Shown: in pieces, positions 8,241-15,532 of the stretch
How the letters are laid out: the number at the start of each line of letters is the position of its first letter
How positions within the stretch are numbered: the first letter of the stretch is position 1
From: Myxococcota bacterium
GTDB lineage: Bacteria; Myxococcota_C; UBA6777
Assembly (NCBI GenBank): GCA_023150835.1
Contig: JAKLKB010000138.1
Location: forward strand, 1-17,439
Length of the DNA stretch: 17,439 nucleotides
Direction: 5' to 3'
Notes under the pieces: model-generated
Database searches by the model: none
Seen by the model: only the letters and a program-made list of their open reading frames with translations
What the model was told of the DNA's origin: nothing
Made by a program: the position numbers and the translations under genes

Positions 8241-9293
8241 ATGTCTTTCACAGTCAACCAAGAAACACAAGACCGCGCCCTTGGGGCATTGCTTGGTGCT
8301 TGCGTGGGTGACGCAGCAGGAGCCGTCTTAGAGTTTTTAGGCCACAAACCAACCCACGCCGAAGTCCAACACGCGCTGACGATGCCGGGCGGAGGCGTGT
8401 GGGGCGTGAGTACTGGGCAGATCACTGACGACGGGGAGTTGATGCTCTGCCTCGCCCAAGCCTTGGAACAAGCACCGCATTTTTCGTTGGACACCATCGC
8501 GCAGATGTACGTGCGGTGGTACGAATCAAAGCCCTTTGATATCGGCAACACAACCAGCGCAGCGTTGGGGGCTTTGCGTCATCCACACTTTGCGAGCGTC
8601 GCGCAAGAACAAGGGATCGCTGCGGCGATCAGCGAATCTGCGGCCTCACAAAGCATGGGTTCCAAAGCCAACGGTGGCTTGATGCGTTGTATGCCGCTTG
8701 GGGTGTGGGGGTATGCGCTCGAAGAAAACACTTTGGCGAACTGCGCCGTCCAAGACACCGCACTGACGCACCCTCACCCCACATGCCAGTTCGCAACGGC
8801 GGTGTACTGTATCGCCTTGGCGCATCTTGTCCGAACACCCGACGATACAGAAGGCGCTTTTGCTTCTGCCGCCTCTTGGCTAAGCCAACAAGAACCCAGC
8901 CCCGAGATCCCAGCCTTGTACCGCGAAGCCCAACAAGAAGTCATGCGTTGGATGTATGAAGCCGCCGAAGGCAAGCTACCCGCCTTTCAGCCGATGGATG
9001 GGTTTGTGCGGATCGCTTGGACACACGCCTTCTACCACTTGCAACAACGCACCCCCTACGAAGAAGCCCTATACACGGTGCTTTTGGGCGGCGGAGATAC
9101 CGACACCAACGCTTGTATCACAGGCGGGCTTTTGGGAGCAGCCTACGGCGCACAAGCCTTACCTGTGTCCATGAAACAAGCTGTGCTGCAAAGTCCCGTC
9201 AATCCGCGTTATCCGCGTCCTGACTTCCTTCACCCTCGTCATGTCCCGCGTTATGTCGACGCGCTCTTGGCCCACGCCCCCACCTCTGTCTAA
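8241..9293 (+). CDS. ADP-ribosylglycohydrolase family protein (DraG/ARH-like)
   Basis: Enzymes of this all-helical, dinuclear-magnesium family remove ADP-ribose from proteins or hydrolyse related ADP-ribosyl compounds. The metal-binding signatures are at both ends as expected: G-D-A-A-G-A (23-28), T-D-D-G-E (62-66), and G-G-D-T-D-T-N-A (284-291, Asp286 and Asp288), followed by G-G-L-L-G-A-A-Y-G. The 350-residue length is normal. I chose ATG at 8241 because AAGGAG ends six bases before it. The longer open frame from 8160 adds 27 residues with no family similarity, across the ung-side promoter region. No signal peptide is seen, so it is cytoplasmic. No ADP-ribosyltransferase such as DraT is in the window, so the target is unknown. 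It converges on the first VWA gene, 162 bases away, with a GC-rich inverted repeat (GGGCAGCCTGCCC, 9348-9360) in the gap. Confidence 0.92.
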   Translation: MSFTVNQETQDRALGALLGACVGDAAGAVLEFLGHKPTHAEVQHALTMPGGGVWGVSTGQITDDGELMLCLAQALEQAPHFSLDTIAQMYVRWYESKPFDIGNTTSAALGALRHPHFASVAQEQGIAAAISESAASQSMGSKANGGLMRCMPLGVWGYALEENTLANCAVQDTALTHPHPTCQFATAVYCIALAHLVRTPDDTEGAFASAASWLSQQEPSPEIPALYREAQQEVMRWMYEAAEGKLPAFQPMDGFVRIAWTHAFYHLQQRTPYEEALYTVLLGGGDTDTNACITGGLLGAAYGAQALPVSMKQAVLQSPVNPRYPRPDFLHPRHVPRYVDALLAHAPTSV

Positions 9294-9455
9294 TACGATA
9301 TCCGAGTGATGTGTGATCGAAGAGTCCTGCGTAGACGCCCTGTTATCGGGCAGCCTGCCCCTACGCCTTTACGATCAGGATTTCGTACCACCCCACTTCT
9401 CTCTCGTCCCACGTCCCCCTCGCATCTCTTTGTCCACGCCCTTACATCGCCTTTG

Positions 9456-12107
9456 TTAGGCGACCTTGCGGCGGCGTGTGACCCACAACAGCGCAAACAA
9501 CGTGAGCAACCACAACGGTGCTGTTTGCAAGGGCGAAGTCCCCTGACAACCGCAATCACCGACACCATAACGGTCGGGAAGTGTACCGCTGGCTTCGGTG
9601 TTTCCACCGACTTCTTTTTGACCGTTTTCGCCGTCGTTTTGGCTGGCGTTGTTTTCTATGTCGGTGTCCATGATGACGGGTTCAGAAGATCCGCCGTCGG
9701 GGTTGTTGCCTTCGGGTTGGATCTCATCCCAGTTTGGATTTTCGGGCGGAGGCGTGGTTCCGCCGTAGCACTGGCCTTCTTTGCAGACGTTGCCTTCTGG
9801 GCAAACGATATTGATACAGGGATCACCCACGCATTTTCCGTCTTCGCAATAGCGACCGCTATCGCACTTGACGCCAGCACAGGGATGTTGGGAGGGAGGA
9901 ATGCACTTTCCATCTTTGCAAAGCTCGCCATCCGCGCAAGTGACGGCTTCACAGCCGCTTGGTGTGACGCACTTTCCGTCTTTGCAAGAGTCGCCTTTGG
10001 GGCAAGTGATGTTGGCGCATGTATCGACGCATTGGCCTTCTTTGCAGTACTGGGTGCCTTGACATTTTACATCTTTACAGGGATCGGCGACACATTGACC
10101 ATTTCGGCAGCTTTGACCTGCGGGGCAGCCAAGCTGATAACAGTCTTTGGTGCCTTTGTCTTCGCACTTGCCTTTGACGCAGACTTGATCGGCCTTGCAG
10201 GTGACGTTGGTGCAAGCGTCGAAGCATTGGCCATCTTTGCAATACTGATCGTTGCCGCACTTGACACGAGAGCACGGATTTTCGCGACAGACACCGTCTT
10301 GGCAGTAATACCCTCCCGGACATTCTGTCGTGCATTTCTTGTAGCAGATGCCTTGGATGCAGACATCGCATTGGGCGGTGGGTGTGTAGTTGTCCACCAC
10401 ACCGTCGCAATCGTCGTCTTTGTTGTTGCAGACTTCGGTTTGAGGCTGTTGAGCGTTGCAAGCGCCCCATTGACCGTTGCTACAGGTCTCGATGCCTGAG
10501 CCGCACTTGCTTTGACAAGCACGCGTCACGCCGTTGTCGATCATCCCGTCGCAATCGTTGTCTTTGCCATCACACACTTCGGTGGTCGGTTTTGCAGCGT
10601 TGCAATTCACCCATTGTCCGGCGCTACAGGTTTCTTCGCCCTCACCGCAAGCCGTTAAACACTTGCGTTTGAGACCTTCGTCGATTTGACCGTTGCAATC
10701 GTTGTCTTTGTTGTCGCAGGTTTCGGGCTGTGGTTGTTGAGCGTTGCAGTTCTCCCATTTACCGGCATTACAGACCTCTTCGCCTGAGCCACAAGCACTT
10801 CGACAAGCACGCTTCAAACCGTTGTCGATCTTGCCATCGCAATCTTCGTCTTTGTTGTCGCAGGTTTCGGGCTTGGGTTGGGGAGCGTTGCAATTCACCC
10901 ATTGTCCGGCACTACAGGTCTCAACGCCTGCCCCGCAGGCCGAATTGCAATTTCGGCTGAGGCCGTCATCGATCTGACCGTTGCAGTCGTCATCTTTGTT
11001 GTTGCAGGTTTCAGGTTGGGGTTGTTGGGCGTTGCAATTTCCCCATTGGCCGGCACTACAGGCTTGAGTCCCCGGGCCGCAAGGCCCCGCACAAGAACGA
11101 CTCAGGCCGTCGTCGATCTTGCCGTTGCAATCGTTGTCTTTGTTGTCGCAGGTTTCGGGCTTGGGTTGAGGAGCGGTGCAGTTCACCCATTGTCCGGCGC
11201 TACAAGTCTCGATACCTGCCCCGCAGGCGGTGTTGCAATTTCGGCTGAGGCCATTGTCGATCTGACCGTTGCAATCATCGTCTTTGTTGTTGCAGATCTC
11301 GGGTTGGGGTTGTTGGGCCGCAGAGCAAGCGCCCCATTGACCGGCAGAACAGACCTGCGTCCCTGTACCGCAAGGCCCCGTACAAGAACGACTGAGGCCG
11401 TTGTCGATCCTGCCGTCACAATCGTCGTCGAGGTTGTTGCAAACTTCGGCAGATGCGGCGTTTGCGATGGCAGCCATCGCAGCGTTCAGTTCGCTAGAGT
11501 TGTCGGCTTGGTAATACTTGCGCGTCCCGGTCAATGCGGTACCGCCGCTGGTCGCCATGTTGTTGAGGCAAGTCGCATCGACGCCTGTCCCAAAGCCGAT
11601 CACATAGGTCAAGATGCCTTTGGCATTGAGCGAGGCGACCTGTGTTTGTGCGCAAGAGGCCGTTCCGTCCGTAAGAAACATCACAGCGCGCTTGCGTGTT
11701 TTCACGGGATCGCTTGCGGCAACGGTAGTCAGATGTTGATCCGCCGTTGTGATCGCAGCGATCAAGTTGGTGCCACCGCTTGGGGAGAGCGCCGCCAGCG
11801 AAGCGCGCAATTGTGAGCCACAGTTTGCGCCGTCAGCGACGCATTGCGGGATGCCATAACGGACGGTTGCGGTACTATCGAAGGTTTCGAGTCCAAAACG
11901 CAGCTTGCCGCTGTATTGTGTGGTGATGGTGTTCACGGCATTGACCGCTGCTGTCCAGTTGGCTCCGCCCATACTGCACGAACGATCCACCACGATCAAC
12001 AGATCGGGGGTTTCGCAAGCCGCGTGCGCTTGGGCAGATAGCATACACCAGAGAAACAGGGACAGCCCAACCGCCCCCAAGAGATGAATCCGTCTTTTGT
12101 GTTCCAT
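9456..12107 (-). CDS. Secreted VWA-domain protein with eight MopE-type metal-binding repeats, Cys-rich repeats and a MYXO-CTERM-like tail
   Basis: An 883-residue exported protein. Residues 1-30 form a signal peptide (K-R-R, hydrophobic core, A-H-A cleavage). A von Willebrand factor A domain (about 34-215) has a complete MIDAS: D-R-S-C-S (41-45), Thr113 and Asp147 in L-T-D-G. From 221 there are eight tandem units of about 48 residues whose core, D-D-D-C-D-G-x-I-D, resembles an EF-hand-type loop plus Cys and matches the putative metal-binding motif of MopE-like proteins. Then come about eight Cys-rich units (pattern C-x4-C-x5-C-x-x-G-x-C), an acidic Asn/Gly/Glu linker, and the tail C-G-C (852-854), hydrophobic helix, R-R-R-K. 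That tail resembles the MYXO-CTERM surface-sorting signal. ATG at 12107 has GGAGG five bases upstream, unlike the alternative starts at 12116 and 12128. The likely role is a surface adhesin or metal-binding structural protein; the ligand is unknown. Confidence 0.88.
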   Translation of the reverse strand: MEHKRRIHLLGAVGLSLFLWCMLSAQAHAACETPDLLIVVDRSCSMGGANWTAAVNAVNTITTQYSGKLRFGLETFDSTATVRYGIPQCVADGANCGSQLRASLAALSPSGGTNLIAAITTADQHLTTVAASDPVKTRKRAVMFLTDGTASCAQTQVASLNAKGILTYVIGFGTGVDATCLNNMATSGGTALTGTRKYYQADNSSELNAAMAAIANAASAEVCNNLDDDCDGRIDNGLSRSCTGPCGTGTQVCSAGQWGACSAAQQPQPEICNNKDDDCNGQIDNGLSRNCNTACGAGIETCSAGQWVNCTAPQPKPETCDNKDNDCNGKIDDGLSRSCAGPCGPGTQACSAGQWGNCNAQQPQPETCNNKDDDCNGQIDDGLSRNCNSACGAGVETCSAGQWVNCNAPQPKPETCDNKDEDCDGKIDNGLKRACRSACGSGEEVCNAGKWENCNAQQPQPETCDNKDNDCNGQIDEGLKRKCLTACGEGEETCSAGQWVNCNAAKPTTEVCDGKDNDCDGMIDNGVTRACQSKCGSGIETCSNGQWGACNAQQPQTEVCNNKDDDCDGVVDNYTPTAQCDVCIQGICYKKCTTECPGGYYCQDGVCRENPCSRVKCGNDQYCKDGQCFDACTNVTCKADQVCVKGKCEDKGTKDCYQLGCPAGQSCRNGQCVADPCKDVKCQGTQYCKEGQCVDTCANITCPKGDSCKDGKCVTPSGCEAVTCADGELCKDGKCIPPSQHPCAGVKCDSGRYCEDGKCVGDPCINIVCPEGNVCKEGQCYGGTTPPPENPNWDEIQPEGNNPDGGSSEPVIMDTDIENNASQNDGENGQKEVGGNTEASGTLPDRYGVGDCGCQGTSPLQTAPLWLLTLFALLWVTRRRKVA
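10437..11447 (-). repeat. Seven full tandem units encoding the MopE-type repeat, with alternating A/B higher-order order
   Basis: Units are 147, then 6 x 144 bases; an eighth, shortened unit follows (below 10437). Units 1 and 3 share G-P-C-G-x-G-T-Q and S-A-G-Q-W-G (type A). Units 2 and 4 share A-C-G-A-G-[IV]-E-T-C and Q-W-V-N-C (type B). Units 1-4 therefore look like a duplicated 2-unit (about 288-base) block, also visible at DNA level. Units 5-7 are more diverged. Confidence 0.85.
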
Positions 12108-12262
12108 GATCGCCTCCATGATCAACATTTTTTGATAGACACCTTATGACTATACGACAAAGCACTTTTCACCCGATATAAAAATTTCGATCCGCACACA
12201 AAAAAGTGACCGTTCCACAGTACCTTGCGGTTGTGGAGAGCACAGACAAAAGCGCAACCAGC
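12108..12262 (-). promoter_or_regulatory. AT-rich upstream region of the first VWA gene
   Basis: Between the terminator of the preceding gene and the start codon lie about 155 AT-rich bases that must carry the promoter if the terminator is efficient. A TATAGT box (minus strand, 12149-12154) matches the -10 consensus at five of six positions, but no convincing -35 box is at the right distance. The region is called from context, not from a defined promoter. Confidence 0.35.
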
Positions 12263-12300
12263 AAAAAAAAGCCCCACCACAAAAAGCTCGGGGGTGGGGC
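12263..12300 (-). terminator. Intrinsic terminator after the second VWA gene
   Basis: On the minus strand the stem GCCCCACC (12300-12293) pairs perfectly with GGTGGGGC (12278-12271) and is followed directly by eight T (12270-12263). It lies about 97 bases past the stop of the upstream VWA gene, so the two paralogous genes are probably not one operon. Confidence 0.88.
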
Positions 12301-12330
12301 TGGATGACGAAGATCTCCAAAGCAAGCAGG

Positions 12331-12389
12331 CCATCGGCATCGAGCGATGATCACGCGGACCATCAGCATCAAGCGACGATCACAGGGGA
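12331..12389. repeat. Two imperfect 29-base tandem units downstream of the second VWA gene
   Basis: The units begin ccatcggcatcgagcga (12331) and ccatcagcatcaagcga (12360) and both continue into gatcac; over the first 24 bases they differ at three positions. They lie between the stop codon at 12397 and the terminator, so they fall in the 3' untranslated part of the transcript. Confidence 0.6.
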
Positions 12390-12396
12390 GCGTCGA

Positions 12397-14394
12397 CTAG
12401 GCTTGTTGGCGACGACGCACCAAGACGGGCCACAACAAGAAGAGCAACAGCAGCGAAAGCGGAAGCGTTGTATTGTCGTGGCTAGAACACACACAACCCG
12501 TTCCACCACGGCGGTTGTTGTTGTTCGGATCGTCTGCGTTGTTCGGGTCATCCGAATTGTTCGGATTGTTGGGGTCGTCAGGGTTTTTGGGATTGTTGGG
12601 ATCATCGGGATTCGGGTTATTCGGATCATCGGGATTCGGATTGGGTCCGCCATCACCGGGATTTGGCGTGCCGTCGGGTTTGGGGATGTTGGAGCCATAG
12701 CAGTTTCCGTTAAAGCAGGTCTGTCCTTGAGGACAGTCGGCCTTAAAGCAAGGATCATCGAGGCATTGGCCGATTTCGCACTTTTGACCCGAAGGACAAC
12801 CGCCTGCGGGACACGCCGCAGGAACTTGGCAAGCTCCAGCGCTACAGGCCTGTCCTTGGGGACATTGAACGCCCGCGCAAGGATCTTTGATACACGTTCC
12901 GTTTTCGCAGTATTCGCCGTTTGCGCATTGGACACCTTCGCAAGAGTGATGGCACTTGTTGTCGTAAGGTCGGCAGAACTGGCCCGAAGCGCATTGGATG
13001 TTGGGGCAAAGGTTGCGCTGGCAAACACCATTGCGGCAGATCTCATCGGCGGCACAATAGGCACCTTGCAAGGTGCAGTTGTTGGGAACGCAAGAGCCGT
13101 TCAAGCAACGTTCGCTTTCTTTGCAAGGTGTCGCACATTCACGCGGCTCACAGAAGCCGTTGTTGCAAACATATCCGCCTGCGCATTCGGTGGTGCAAGT
13201 TTTCACGCATTTTCCGTTGAGACAGACGCCATTTTGACAGACGGCTCCGTCATCGATCTTGCCGTTGCAGTTGTTGTCGAGACCGTCGCAGACTTCGGGT
13301 TGGGGCTGCGGCGCAGAGCAAGTGGTCCAGTCGCCGCGAATACACGCTTGAACGCCTTCGCCGCATGGCGTATTGCACTTGCGAGAAAGGCCCTCGTCGA
13401 TCTGACCATCGCAGTCGTCGTCTTTGCCGTTACATTCTTCGGGCTTTGCGCTGGGCGCGGTACATCCGCTCCATTTTCCAGCAACGCAAGTCTCGACACC
13501 TGCACCGCAAGCGGTCGAGCAGTTGCGCGTTAAGCCATCGTCGATCTTGCCGTTGCAATCGTTGTCTTGGTTATCGCAAACTTCGGGACCTGTAGGAACA
13601 TCCGTCGAACACTTGCTCCATTGCCCCGCAACGCACTTGCGTTTGCCTGCTCCGCACTGTCCTTGGCAGGTGTCTTCAAAGTTATCGATCACACCGTCGC
13701 AATCGTTGTCTTTGCCATCGCAGATCTCGCGGCTTGCGCCGTTTGCGATATCGTTAAGTGCTTTGAACAGGTCGTTTTGGTTGTCAGCGCGATAAAATTG
13801 TCCCGTACCACCCGCGACCGCCATCGATTGCAGCGTCCCCGCACCAACACCCGAGCCAAAACCGATCACGTAGGTCTTGACGTTGAGTTGGCTCAGCAAG
13901 TTTCGGATCGGAGGTGTAACGTCTGTACCGCAAGTGTTGGGTTCACCGTCCGTCATCAACACGACGAAACGACGGCGATCTTTGACGGGGTCAGCGGGGA
14001 TGACAGCGCTGCTGTAATGCTGGTAAGCGATATCGAGAGCGCATCGCATCGCGGTGGTTCCGGCGGGGCCAAGCGAGTTCAACACGCTGAGGCACTGCTG
14101 TGCGGTGTTTGAAGCAAGCGGCACGCGCAAAGTGGCGGCAGATTCAAAGGTAATCAGGCCAAAGCGCAGCTTTCCTGCGTACTGAGTGAGGAGGGTGCGA
14201 TACGCGCCTTGGGTTGCTGCCCAACGTGTCTGGCCGTTGGAGGTGGAGGATTGCATACTTCCTGAGTTATCGACAACAAGCAAAACGTCCGATGGTAGGC
14301 AGTTTGCGGGTTGTGCAGCAGCATGATTTGGTAGAAACAAGCTGCAACACAAACTGAAGACCCCGATCAAGGGCAACAACACTTTGCGGATCAT
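12397..14394 (-). CDS. Secreted VWA-domain protein with four MopE-type repeats, Cys-rich region, DDPNN linker and a MYXO-CTERM-like tail
   Basis: A 665-residue paralogue of the next gene downstream. The signal peptide ends near A-A-A-Q (27/28). The VWA domain (about 36-220) has a full MIDAS: D-N-S-G-S (42-46), Thr113/114 and Asp149 in M-T-D-G. Three complete 48-residue MopE-type units occupy 223-366, with a shortened fourth beginning at 367 (core D-N-N-C-N-G-K-I-D). A Cys-rich region follows to about 566, then a Pro/Asn/Asp linker (567-632) with five D-D-P-N-N units, and the tail G-C-V-C, hydrophobic helix, R-R-R-Q. The open frame extends upstream to 14574, but ATG at 14394 directly precedes the signal peptide and has cgAGGTG upstream, so I chose it. 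Export is clear; retention at the cell surface through the tail is inferred by analogy with MYXO-CTERM proteins. Confidence 0.88.
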   Translation of the reverse strand: MIRKVLLPLIGVFSLCCSLFLPNHAAAQPANCLPSDVLLVVDNSGSMQSSTSNGQTRWAATQGAYRTLLTQYAGKLRFGLITFESAATLRVPLASNTAQQCLSVLNSLGPAGTTAMRCALDIAYQHYSSAVIPADPVKDRRRFVVLMTDGEPNTCGTDVTPPIRNLLSQLNVKTYVIGFGSGVGAGTLQSMAVAGGTGQFYRADNQNDLFKALNDIANGASREICDGKDNDCDGVIDNFEDTCQGQCGAGKRKCVAGQWSKCSTDVPTGPEVCDNQDNDCNGKIDDGLTRNCSTACGAGVETCVAGKWSGCTAPSAKPEECNGKDDDCDGQIDEGLSRKCNTPCGEGVQACIRGDWTTCSAPQPQPEVCDGLDNNCNGKIDDGAVCQNGVCLNGKCVKTCTTECAGGYVCNNGFCEPRECATPCKESERCLNGSCVPNNCTLQGAYCAADEICRNGVCQRNLCPNIQCASGQFCRPYDNKCHHSCEGVQCANGEYCENGTCIKDPCAGVQCPQGQACSAGACQVPAACPAGGCPSGQKCEIGQCLDDPCFKADCPQGQTCFNGNCYGSNIPKPDGTPNPGDGGPNPNPDDPNNPNPDDPNNPKNPDDPNNPNNSDDPNNADDPNNNNRRGGTGCVCSSHDNTTLPLSLLLLFLLWPVLVRRRQQA
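12499..12696 (-). repeat. Low-complexity tandem repeat encoding the DDPNN linker
   Basis: The DNA encodes five D-D-P-N-N units separated by short variable spacers (P-N-P, P-K-N-P, P-N-N-S, A) at the end of the second VWA protein. It is a likely flexible spacer between the folded part and the membrane or sorting tail, and a likely site of length variation by slippage. Confidence 0.75.
13297..13728 (-). repeat. Three full tandem units encoding MopE-type repeats in the second VWA gene
   Basis: Three 144-base units encode residues 223-366, each starting E-[IVE]-C-[DN] and containing D-[ND]-D-C-[DN]-G-x-I-D. A fourth unit is cut short just after G-K-I-D-D-G. The period equals that in the neighbouring paralogue, but the alternating A/B pattern is not evident. 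Confidence 0.85.
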
Positions 14395-14849
14395 GAAACA
14401 CCTCGTACGGCTAAAGGATGGCGATCTTCGCGAAGATCTTTTTGGGAGAAGGGGGCGTTCCCCTGATTTCTTGACGACAGTTGAGACGCAGGCAGGATGT
14501 TGTACACAGTTGCAACGAAACAAGAACAGTGCGAAGACATCGGTTGTGTTGTGCGAGAGTAAAGACAGAGACATCTATCGCGTTGTTTGGATCAGGCCGA
14601 AAGCAAGGTCATATTCGTCAAAAACGACGTGCCTCGCCAGAATGGATCCGAACCTTAACAAAGTGCATCCTGATGGTCAAGGCAGAAAACACTTGTGAAC
14701 AAGACACATCACCGCGTTGCGGTGTGCCACAAAAAAGCAACTCTTACCTCTCCATGCGAGATCGTGGTAAGCTCCATCTTTCCAGACTCACCAAGGTTCG
14801 GATCTGTCCCGAAGAAAATCGCGATCGTCACCTCACAAAGAGCAAAAAA
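14395..14849. other. 455-base divergent intergenic region
   Basis: This region separates the second VWA gene (minus) from the MXAN_5187-like gene (plus) and should hold promoters for both. Visible structure: the perfect palindrome at 14423-14438, and a perfect 6-base hairpin CACCGC-gtt-GCGGTG (14710-14724) with no T-run on either side. An open plus frame from 14481 reads into the downstream gene, but its N-terminal 123 codons show no protein-like features. No promoter pair met my standard. Confidence 0.5.
14423..14438. promoter_or_regulatory. Perfect 16-base palindrome upstream of the second VWA gene
   Basis: The sequence GATCTTCGCGAAGATC is its own reverse complement and lies 29-44 bases before the VWA start codon. 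It could be a dimeric regulator's operator or a leader hairpin. On the plus strand it is followed by five T (partly shared with the motif), but a terminator has no obvious plus-strand gene to serve. Confidence 0.4.
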
Positions 14850-15530
14850 ATGAGCAAAGAGTTAGAAAAAGAAAAAGAATCCAAGCAACAACTCGATCGG
14901 CTCGAAAAAAACATCGAGGAGTGCCATCGGTTGTATGAACTGTACTTCATGGGCATCGAAAAGCGCGAACCTGCGCAGCTACGAGAAGTTGTGAAGCGCG
15001 AGATCGCCTTGTTGCGTACCAGCCGCAACAACCAAGCCACCTTTCGCTTCCGATTGACGAGCCTTTCCAACCGCCTCCAATCGCTGTCTCGTTATTGGGA
15101 TCGCGTCAATTATGAGCGAGAACAAGGCACCTTTCACAAGGATCGCAAACGCACCTTGCGGCGCGTCTTCAACCAAAGCGACGCCGAGCCTTCGTCTGCA
15201 GCACTCGAAGCACTCAAGCAACCCTCCCCCCAAGACAACGAAGCCACCCCACCCGACGGGGTTCCAGCCTATCCCGGAACATCACAACGCCCCGATCCAT
15301 CGCTAATCCAACAACCTCGCCTCCCCGAACAACGCATGCGCCAGATCTACGACTCTTACCTCGAAGCGCGCAGCCAATGCGGCGAAAGCACCCGCGTCAA
15401 CTACGAGGCTCTTGTCAAAACCATCGAAAGCCAGATCCCGCGCCTACAAGCCAAAGGCTACAAAGAAGTCGACTTCCAAGTCATCGTCAAAGACGGCAAA
15501 GCCGCCCTTAAACCCGTCGGAAAAACGTGA
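14850..15530 (+). CDS. MXAN_5187 C-terminal-family-like protein (coiled-coil, function unknown)
   Basis: A 226-residue, highly charged, cytoplasmic-looking protein with no signal peptide. The N-terminal half is helical and probably coiled coil (E-L-E-K-E-K-E-S-K-Q-Q-L start). It contains L-Y-F-M-G-I-E-K-R-E-P and F-R-F-R-L-T-S-L then R-Y-W-D-R-V, which I recall from the myxobacterial MXAN_5187 C-terminal domain family. A Pro-rich linker (about 115-150) separates a second conserved part: Y-L-E-A-R-S-Q-C-G-E-S-T-R and, at the end, V-D-F-Q-V-I-V-K-D-G-K-A. The start is ATG at 14850, where protein-like sequence begins, although the Shine-Dalgarno is weak (aaagag). The frame is open far upstream, so a longer form is possible. 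It is followed within 2 bases by a small secreted protein gene, so the two are probably co-transcribed. No biochemical role is known to me. Confidence 0.72.
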   Translation: MSKELEKEKESKQQLDRLEKNIEECHRLYELYFMGIEKREPAQLREVVKREIALLRTSRNNQATFRFRLTSLSNRLQSLSRYWDRVNYEREQGTFHKDRKRTLRRVFNQSDAEPSSAALEALKQPSPQDNEATPPDGVPAYPGTSQRPDPSLIQQPRLPEQRMRQIYDSYLEARSQCGESTRVNYEALVKTIESQIPRLQAKGYKEVDFQVIVKDGKAALKPVGKT

Positions 15531-15532
15531 TC

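Noticed and set aside
9348-9360. GGGCAGCCTGCCC inverted repeat between the convergent DraG-like and VWA genes
   Set aside because: The stem is short with a very tight loop and no T-run follows on either strand, so it cannot be called a terminator.
9306-11816. Long plus-strand frames (397, 312 codons) opposite the first VWA gene
   Set aside because: The translations are repetitive Val/Ala/Ile/Phe-rich strings that mirror the 48-residue repeats on the other strand. The minus-strand protein has a signal peptide, MIDAS and sorting tail.
14481-14849. 123-codon N-terminal extension of the MXAN_5187-like gene
   Set aside because: The extension is Arg/Cys/Ser-rich without protein-like periodicity, and family similarity begins only after ATG at 14850.
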